The notes below the pieces were generated by a model. The model was not told the DNA's origin. It was given only the letters and a program-made list of their open reading frames with translations, and ran no database searches. A stretch of DNA of 64,000 nucleotides from Mercurialis annua (lineage: Eukaryota > Streptophyta > Magnoliopsida > Malpighiales > Euphorbiaceae), in contig NC_065574.1 of the NCBI RefSeq assembly GCF_937616625.2, positions 55,518,052 through 55,582,051 on the forward strand, in the 5' to 3' direction. Each line of letters opens with the position of its first letter. Positions within the stretch are counted from its first letter, which is position 1. The translations under genes were made by a program, and so were the position numbers. Below, piece after piece: positions 55,677 through 64,000 of the stretch.

Positions 55677-55868
55677 GTGCTTTGCATCGTTTTCTTTGAT
55701 CCCAACAGCAGTAGATGCACATGGATACATACAGGTCAGCTGAAGGTTTTAAATGAACGGTGGATCCAAATTATACTAGAGGCACCTGAACTGAAGGTAG
55801 GATCATTGGAGTTCCAGTACGGCGGCCAAAGTGATCAGGTGAAGCTGCAGATAAGCTACAAAGATTAG
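55677..55868 (+). other. Short open frame of unknown nature, kept in both tandem copies
   Basis: 63 codons containing QLKVLNERWIQIILEAPELK and SLEFQYGGQSDQVKLQISY. The copy at 61867-62058 differs by one residue near the end (K to I). The base composition looks more gene-like than its surroundings, and both flanks have intron-like signals (TACAG before, GAAGGTAGG inside). It could be an exon fragment of a captured gene. I do not recognise it. Confidence 0.2.
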
Positions 55869-57187
55869 AAGATCAGATAGAGGTTCTTTATTTGTTTTCC
55901 AAATATGCATATTGACTAAAAGTCTTTGTTCCTGAAAAGCATTTTGTTTTGTAATATCAAACTTCTATTCTTGTCCTCATATATATATATATATATATAT
56001 ATATACCCAAATTAGTTGTACAGTTAAAGAAAAAGTGGGACCATATATGATATTTGCCCGAGTTTATATATGTTATAGAAACATAAATTTGGTTCAAACA
56101 CTACAATTTTTTAATGTTAGTGTTAAGTTTTTCTGAAAACTCATTGTGAGGTCTTAGAGTGAGCTTAAGCAAAACTCTTGCAAAGGTTACTTGTTTGTAT
56201 GATCCTATCAAATATATTTTAAAGTTTAGAATTCGCCAAGAAAATCTCAGGTTTTTTATGAACGCGTAGGACACATTAATTATATGATGATTAAGCATGA
56301 CCCGGAAAAATACTTATAGTTTGTGATTCACCTAAGAAAACATAAACTATGTGTGCACTTGTTAAAACATTGAGTGTAACTTCTAGCTGAGCTAGAGAGA
56401 GGGAACGTGTGAAAGTTTTCTCTGTACCACAATAAGAGTGTGTATGTTGTTCTCAAATTTCTAATCGTCCATCAATCATCATTGCCATAACCTGCAGGTC
56501 AAAGATTTTGGTTTTGAAGACATGGAATTCTTTTATGAATATATACTTCCGCAAAGCATAATCCAGGGCTTAATCTGACCCGAACATGATTTCATTCTAT
56601 TCACCAATGCCGACATCAGAAATGTTGCCTACTGAATTCATCTGAAAAATGATAAATCTAAAAAGTGTTAAATAACAACATTTACTGCTAAATGAACACA
56701 AACAATAAGGAAGCTTTGCTTCACCATAAACTCTGCTTAAGGAAGTTGCAAGAAGTTGAGACCAAAGTAAGATGGAAGTGTTAGTCCGACGCTACCATTA
56801 AGTTGCATGGGATCACTAAATATGAGAGTTGAGAGGTTTTGATGAGTAGAGTGAAAAGTTTCTCTAATATGAAACAATAAACAAACAACCTATATTCTTA
56901 TAAAAAAAGTCATCGTTTACAAGTCACGGAAGTGAGTTATTCTGAAATATCATTTTTTGGTAATTTGCAAACAAACAAATTTTCACTTGGAACCTTCAAT
57001 TTGCTTTTGATAACACATTTTCTCTATAATAATATATTATTATTATGAAGTATATATAAAATTATGACAATAATACATAATATTCTACTTTTCTAAATTT
57101 TCTCTATTTTAAATTTATAATATACAAACATGCTCATACCAGTAAACATGATAGTATAGTCGTTTTTTTCTTTTTCCTTTTAATAAT

Positions 57188-57288
57188 CGGGAAGGGGTGA
57201 GCGCTTATGGAGGATTTGAACTCACGACTTAATAATTTTGCCGTTCAGCACTTATATCATTTGAGATATAATTCATTGTTAGTTCTCT
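57188..57288 (-). mobile_element. Possible tRNA-derived SINE fragment (copy B)
   Basis: Same sequence as at 51058 but with CACTTATATCATTTGAG intact. Only box B is convincing; no poly-A tail or target duplication was resolved. Confidence 0.35.
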
Positions 57289-57473
57289 TTTTTTTATCTT
57301 AGTCTATACAACCGACCCTCTAATGATTAATATATACGATGGATTAAAAAATTATTATTAGAATTATTAATTTATTGAATACTTCATAAGACATAATATT
57401 AAAATTGATTCCCTGAAATTTTATTAATTATTAAAATTATTAATTTATTGCGTATTAATTATTAGAAAGTCTA

Positions 57474-57474
<1 letters not shown>

Positions 57475-57563
<89 letters not shown>
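57475..57563. repeat. Expanded TA microsatellite in copy B
   Basis: About 44 uninterrupted TA units. The matching site in copy A (about 51341-51355) has only seven or so. Confidence 0.95.
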
Positions 57564-57565
<2 letters not shown>

Positions 57566-57875
57566 TATTTTGTATTGTTTAATGGTTAAAGTTTTCTATT
57601 CTAATTTTGGCCTCCATCTACTTAGATATCTTTTTCTTTTCTATAGATTGTAGATTCAATCTTGGAGTTTTCTTTTTGGTTTCTCGCCTTTTGTGTCGGT
57701 TGATCATTTGTTTGATTACTCGTCTATTCCGGTTGCTCGTCTTTGGTTGTGCGTTTGTTTAATTGCTCGTCTTTTCTATTGGTTGCTCATCTGTTTGGTT
57801 GCTCGTCTTCTTTTAGTTGCTTGTCTCTTGGATTTTTCAATTAATTTGTGTTCTCTATTGACAATTCTCTTAGTT

Positions 57876-58508
57876 ATGGATGAAAATACAGATGATTCGC
57901 TTCAAGCAGTTAATGTTCAGTTAAATGGTAAACATTATTTATATTGGGGTTATTCAATGAAATAAACAAAAGTAGGGATATGCTTCATATGCTTTTCTTA
58001 AGCTTAAGGATTGCACAACGATTATATATGTGACATTAGTAGATAACTTGGAGATAGATAACTCCAAAATCATTACTTGAATCAATGATTTTGTTAGGCA
58101 TTTGATAGATACCCAGTTAGCAAAATATGAGACAACTAAATAAGTTTGTGATCGTCTAGTTAGACTGTATACACAGTCTAAGTTTCAAAACAGTACCAGT
58201 TGGAATTTGAAATACGTGTTCTTCACTAGAAACATATGAATATTCAAGTTTTATAATGCTATGATATATTTGTGGGAGCAATTGGCCCTCACATAATATG
58301 CTTAATTACGAGTCTTTTGGGATTTATAATGAACCAAGAGAGGAGTAGAGGTTGGTACAATTTTTAATGGCTCTTCGTGATGAGTTTGAAGACTTCGAGT
58401 GCCCATTCTACATCGTCATCCTTTTTTGTTTTGTACGATGAATACTGATCTTGACAACATCCTTTCTGGCTTTGAAGTAAACTTATCTGATCGGATAATT
58501 CTGCAAGT
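57876..58508 (+). pseudogene. Copia-like gag relic (copy B)
   Basis: Duplicate of the relic at 51668 with the same stops, so the decay predates the duplication. Confidence 0.5.
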
Positions 58509-60898
58509 ATATAAAATCTGATACATCTTATGGGGTATGGCAAACCGGATTTTGAGTTGTGAATCGGAAGATTAAAATTCTTTAATGCGGAAATAATAAT
58601 TTAAAGGAGTTAAGAGTTTAGAGGATTGACACAAGAGATTTAGAGTGGTCAGATCACAAATCGATCCTACTCCACTACTTAATCAAAGATTGAGATTTAG
58701 AATCCACTAAAAAAGATTCACAAGAAGTTTTCTAAGATAACTTCAAACTTAGTGTTTTATAGCTAAACACCAACTATGAGATTTTTCAAAGCTAATCTCT
58801 AACTTATAAGGGTTGAGTTTTCTCAAAGCTAAACTCTAACTCACACTTGATTTTCTAAGGCTAATCAAGAACCCACAATGATTTAAGAGTTTACAAGCTT
58901 ACTCCAAAACTACAACAAAACAAATGTAAATTTTAGATGTGTATTTGTTGTTTCAAGGTGTGGAAATCATTAGCCTTGAAACATTGCAAATGAGTTTATA
59001 TTTATATCCAAAGAAATCCTCAAACAAAGCACTAACAAACAAAATAAATTTTGCTCTCAGCAAAAATATCTCCCCCGAGATGAAAATATAACAGTTGAGA
59101 TATTTGAATAGGCCAAAAACCTTCAACGGCTAGTGCCACGTGTTAACGCTTCATTGGGTCTTCAAAAATATATGTTGGATCTTCAACGGTCTCATTTATC
59201 GCGCCCGAGATGTATTTGTCGAACCCATGATTCGTTCCAACGGTCGACTAGGATTTTGTCAGCTCTAATATCTCCCCCGTGATATTTCTATCTCCCCCTT
59301 GATATATATCTCCCTCGAGATGGTCTTTTCATCACGGGCGAGATATGCTACTGGACAACTTGCTATTCAAAAACTCGATTTTTGCTAGAGAGCCCCGAAT
59401 TGACTTTTAATTGTTCCTATGAGTTCCTATACACTAATGAACAAGATTAGATCATTCATAGTTGATTGTCAAAATCAAAATAAAGGAGTTTAAAAGGACA
59501 AAGATCCAACAAAATCAATTATAGGGGTAAAGCGGTTTGGTTAAGTTTATTTGGGTTTGGTTTGAATGGTTGGGTTGTTTTAAGTTTTAGTTTTTTTTAA
59601 TTGTATTATTGGGGGTATTTTAGAATTTTTGGGGTTTTTGGTGAGGTGTCACCTGACACCTAACATGGCCTGACATGAAGTCAGAATTTGTTCAGTCTGA
59701 CATTTGAAAATCGCTGCCACGTCACCCTTTTTTAACAAAAATCGATGATTTTGGTTTTAGGGGGTTTTGTGAGCGCCGCCACAAAGATCAGGGGGTTTAG
59801 CGCCCGTAGCCCTTAAACTCAGGGGCTATGGGTAATTATTATCCCCCGTTTTCAGTTTTTTCCAAATCCATACATGATGTTTAGGTGATACTCATTCATT
59901 GGTGTAATTTGCTGAGGTGAAAGTCATTTTTCAGCTGCCATCTCGGCAAACTATGATTTCGTGTATGAATTCGGAAAAAAAATTAAAGTTGGTGTCCAAA
60001 TATGATACTTTTTGAAAGACGTAATTAAATTTAAAAACGTGTAAAGTTGGTGTATTTTTATGATATTAACACTAATATAAATTGATTACTTTCTAATCAT
60101 GTAATTATTAGTTTGTATAAACCGTTTATTATAAACGATTAATTATTAGAATATCAGATAAAAAAATTCAATTTAACATATTTTAATTAAATTTATTCTT
60201 ATTTTCTTCATTAATAATGGAGTCTGTCTTCTGATCCGGTGATTTAACCTGCAAAATAAGGTAGAAGCTAACCGGACGGTGGTCCGATTAACTCTCCGAT
60301 GCTAAAGTCAGTTTAGGCTTTAAGCAGTTTTAATATATGAATGTCATTATATGTTTAGGCATACCTCAAACTCTTTATATAGTAGTTGATCGTATACCTT
60401 GTAGAGTCGGAATAGGAAAGTGAATCCTATTTAGTAGGGTTTCACCCTGATTGGGAGTATAATTCCTTATTCAAACATGAGTCATATTTACGAACGTCTT
60501 CCTAAATAGTCTCGTCTTATTAAGTTAGAGGTTATCTTTCTAAGCTGGAGTTTGTATCTAAATAGAAAAGATATTCGAGAATCATTGCAGATCTATTGAT
60601 CTACCTGAATTCCAGGGTCGACGCGCTTTGTCCGACTCCTCAGGGATTCAGTTTTTATCCTCGTGATCGAGATTATATTCCAATCGAGGCAGAAATCATA
60701 GATTCAGCCACCAGTTTTGTCTGGCTTACCCCTTTGGCGGGAGTCCGATATCATTTAAGAGTGGATCTTCTGCGACTCGGCTCCATAGTTATGGTAGGAT
60801 TCGGTATCCCTCAATTGATGATGAGTAAATAAAAAAACATTACCATTGAAAATCCTTCAAAATAATTGCTACAAAATGATACAATATAGGGCAAATGA

Positions 60899-61149
60899 AT
60901 ATAAAAAGCCAAACCTTGTATGAACGTTTCACCAAAGTTTAAATTTTTCAATTTTATCCAATTTATCTTGAAACGCAGGATTTCGTTCTAATTATGTTCA
61001 ACTACGCGATTTTGCTTGTGTGGCATGCCACATCAGCAAAATCGCGTAGTTGGACATTATTGAAACGAAAACCTGCGTTTTTTGACGATACAGATAAAAT
61101 TGAAAGGTTTGAATTTTTGTGAATTTTCATGAAAGATGTGGCCTTATTT
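60899..61149. mobile_element. Fold-back MITE with palindromic core (copy B)
   Basis: Same element as at 54708, duplicated with the 6.1-kb unit. The palindromic core is unchanged. Confidence 0.65.
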
Positions 61150-63317
61150 AATTATTTGATTTAAAATATAAATGTAATTTTTCAAAAAAAAAATTCGTAA
61201 TCTTAACTAGTTTTATAAATGGTACGTTATTTTCTTAAAATGTTATCAATCATAAATTTTAATTGAGAATTGTAAAAAAAAAGACCACACAAGTAATTCT
61301 TTAAATTTAATAATCATGGTACCTGATCCAAATTTTTCATAAGAAGTAACCAAATTTTTCATAAGAAGTAAGTATATGAAAATATTTATGAGGAAATAAA
61401 GTCATATAAGGAGAAAATAAAAATATTTTGACACCAAAAAATATATAAAAATATAAATACATTTGGTTTTTTTATATTATTTTAAGAGTATAAAAATTAT
61501 ATTTTTTTTGTGTTTTAGGGATCATTGAATGTTTATAAATAAAATTATTATTACAAAACTAATACTACTATTTAAAGAAAATTATGAGTACAGGGATGAT
61601 GGAGCTTTGTATGTGATTTAATAAAACAAATCTTGCAAGCTTTTGGCCTGATCATCCTATAGTGCAAGGACTGAGGCCACGTTCTTCTTATTTGAGTTAT
61701 GATGGCACTTGATAACTTCTCAAGTAAATAATCTAAGATACTAAATTCATTACGCTATCTAAACAATTACATTTATATATCAGCCCTACTTTTAAGAGAT
61801 AGATTTTCGGAGCAGTAGATGCATGCACATTAAAACCACTAAAGAATTACATCACACAACAGCATAGTGCTTTGCATCGTTTTCTTTGATCCCAACAGCA
61901 GTAGATGCACATGGATACATACAGGTCAGCTGAAGGTTTTAAATGAACGGTGGATCCAAATTATACTAGAGGCACCTGAACTGAAGGTAGGATCATTGGA
62001 GTTCCAGTACGGCGGCCAAAGTGATCAGGTGAAGCTGCAGATAAGCTACATAGATTAGAAGATCATCAGATAGAGGTTCTTTATTTGTTTTCCAAATATG
62101 CATATTGACTAAAAGTCTTTGTTCCTGAAAAGCATTTTGTTTTGTAATATCAAACTTCTATTCTTGTCCTCATATATATATATATATATACCCAAATTAG
62201 TTGTACAGTTAAAGAAAAAGTGGGACCATATATGACATTTGCCCGAGTTTATATATGTTATAGAAACATAAATTTGGTTCAAACACTACAATTTTTTAAT
62301 GTTAGTGTTAAGTTTTTCTGAAAACTCATTGTGAGGTCTTAGAGTGAGCTTAAGCAAAACTCTTGCAAAGGTTACTTGTTTGTATGATCCTATCAAATAT
62401 ATTTTAAAGTTTAGAATTCGCCAAGAAAATCTCAGGTTTTTTATGAACGCGTAGGACACATTAATTATATGATGATTAAGCATGACCCGGAAAAATACTT
62501 ATAGTTTGTGATTCACCTAAGAAAACATAAACTGTGTGTGCACTTGTTAAAACATTGAGTGTAACTTCTAGCTGAGCTAGAGAGAGGGAACGTGTGAAAG
62601 TTTTCTCTGTACCACAATAAGAGTGTGTATGTTGTTCTCAAATTTCTAATCGTCCATCAATCATCATTGCCATAACCTGCAGGTCAAAGATTTTGGTTTT
62701 GAAGACATGGAATTCTTTTTTGAATATATACTTCCGCAAAGCATAATCCAGGGCTTAATCTGACCCGAACATGATTTCATTCTATTCACCAATGCCGACA
62801 TCAGAAATGTTCCTTACTGAATTCATCTGAAAAATGATAAATCTAAAAAGTATTAAATAACAACATTTACTGCTAAATGAACACAAACAATAAGGAAGCT
62901 TTGCTTCACCATAAACTCTGCTTAAGGAAGTTGCAAGAAGTTGAGACCAAAGTAAGATGGAAGTGTTAGTCCGACGCTACCATTAAGTTGTATGGGATCA
63001 CTAAATATGAGAGTTGAGAGGTTTTGATGAGTAGAGTGAAAAGTTTCTCTAATATGAAACAATAAACAAACAACCTATATTCTTATAAAAAAGTCATCGT
63101 TTACAAGTCACGGAAGTGAGTTATTCTGAAATATCATTTTTTGGTAATTTGCAAACAAACAAATTTTCACTTGGAACCTTCAATATGTTTTTGATAACAC
63201 ATTTTCTCTATAATAATATATTATTATTATGAAGTATATATAAAATTATGACAATAATACATAATATTCTACTTTTCTAAATTTTCTCTATTTTAAATTT
63301 ATAATATACAAACATGC

Positions 63318-63858
63318 TCATACCAGTAATGACATACTAAGATCATCAATGCTAGAAACAGCACGGGTTTGGCTCCTCCGCCTTGAGCGACGTTTACGAC
63401 TTTGATGGCTACCACCAAATTTCAATCTTCCGGTGTCTCTGTAACGATTCTTCTCATTCTGATCAATAACACATTCTGGCAGTGGCACGGAATACCTTAA
63501 ACTATCATAACAATACGAATAATACATAAATCGTTGACGAAATTGCCGCATTGCCGCACGTTGTTTGCGAGTGATGGTGGCGTAATCGGCGGTTAGCATT
63601 CGAGCATTGATCTCGTAACAGCCAGAAGGCATTGGAATTTGTTGGATGGGATCGACAGGGCAACCTTCGAGAACGAGATCCTTGTACTCGGACACAAATG
63701 GTGCATACTTGTAGTTCACTTTGTGTTTCCCCCCTGAGGTTGCCCAATTTGAGGCATCCCATATTGTGGCATATAGGGACATTGGCTTTGATGGATACTC
63801 GCTGCCCATTGCATCATTGCGTATCACCTCTCGGATCGGAACATCGTCGATAAAAAAT
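63318..63858 (-). CDS. XTH: Xyloglucan endotransglucosylase/hydrolase, terminal exon (5' part outside window)
   Basis: Apoplastic enzyme that cuts and rejoins xyloglucan in the cell wall (GH16). Only the last exon is inside the window. It encodes 179 residues after the acceptor TTTTCAG at 63859. The catalytic DEIDFEFLG-type site lies upstream, outside. Visible are IDDVPIREVIRNDAMGSEYP, MSLYATIWDASNWATSGG, the conserved NYKYAPFV, and then the XET C-terminal domain with RQRFMYYSYCYDSLRYSVP and PEC. The tail GRLKFGGSHQSRKRRSRRRS is long and basic, as in group III XTHs (XTH27-30 type). The last codons, TCA TTA CTG GTA TGA, cross the border of the tandem duplication. Confidence 0.9.
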
Positions 63859-64000
63859 CTGAAAATCGCAAAACATAAAATATATATGGTATTAGCTATT
63901 TACCAATGTCGTGCATCAACATTTAAATTATTATTTTATATGAGAATACAACTAACTTATGCATGGTTGATTTTTTTATTGATTTTTAACTATAATTTTA

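Larger units (their letters stand above)
51026..57145. repeat. Tandem duplication, copy A (6120 bp)
   Basis: Copy A and copy B match from TATAGTCGTTTTTTTC to CATGCTCATACCAGTAA with few differences over the full length. Copy A ends with the last 12 bases of the XTH coding region (reverse complement of TTACTGGTATGA), so it derives from the 3' side of that gene. The junction to copy B is the filler ACATGATAG. Confidence 0.95.
57155..63329. repeat. Tandem duplication, copy B (6175 bp)
   Basis: Head-to-tail with copy A. It is longer mainly because of an expanded TA microsatellite at 57475-57563. It runs without break into the XTH terminal exon, so copy B holds the original right border and copy A the original left border. 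Confidence 0.95.

Noticed and set aside
60596..60832. 78-codon frame in copy B
   Set aside because: The equivalent frame in copy A is interrupted by small indels and no homology is recognised.

Overview
This window is nuclear DNA from a eudicot plant. It is AT-rich, it carries split genes with plant GT-AG introns, and its proteins are plant-specific families (HD-ZIP IV, KANADI, fibrillin, xyloglucan endotransglucosylase). I cannot name the species. Five protein-coding genes are supported, two of them cut by the window edges. No rRNA, tRNA gene or CRISPR array was seen.

Layout: (1) 21-4222, minus strand: an HD-ZIP class IV homeobox gene, closest to HDG5, nine exons visible and the 3' end outside the window. 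(2) About 5.6-25.7 kb: a transposon graveyard. It contains a MULE-like element holding a solo LTR, then a large nested stack. In that stack a chromovirus-type solo LTR of about 3.5 kb has been split by a gag-only Ty3/gypsy (Athila-like) retrotransposon and by a long fold-back element that itself carries a MITE. Two further solo LTRs, a hAT-like MITE and a MULE-type MITE follow. (3) 25775-27986, plus strand: a plastid fibrillin (PAP3/FBN2-like). (4) 30260-36046, plus strand: a JmjN/JmjC/C5HC2 histone demethylase (JMJ13/JMJ706-like). (5) 36-43.5 kb: intergenic DNA with a Copia RNase H relic, a microsatellite and three MITEs. (6) 43544-48753, plus strand: a KANADI2/3-type GARP transcription factor with six exons. 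(7) 51026-63329: two head-to-tail copies of a roughly 6.1-kb unit, ending inside the last codons of (8) a minus-strand XTH gene whose terminal exon (63318-63858) closes the window.

The genes do not form a pathway cluster. HDG5 (epidermal identity), KANADI (abaxial polarity), the demethylase (chromatin), the fibrillin (plastid lipids) and XTH (cell wall) are ordinary plant genes separated by repeats. The most unusual material is in the repeats. Several apparently different LTRs carry clusters of short palindromes such as GGCTCGATCGAGCC. There is also a dateable nest of insertions, two solo LTRs or MITEs whose empty site is preserved elsewhere in the window, and a recent tandem duplication. Exon boundaries were read by eye from splice signals and protein continuity, and transposon edges from target-site duplications (TSDs). 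No similarity search was run.
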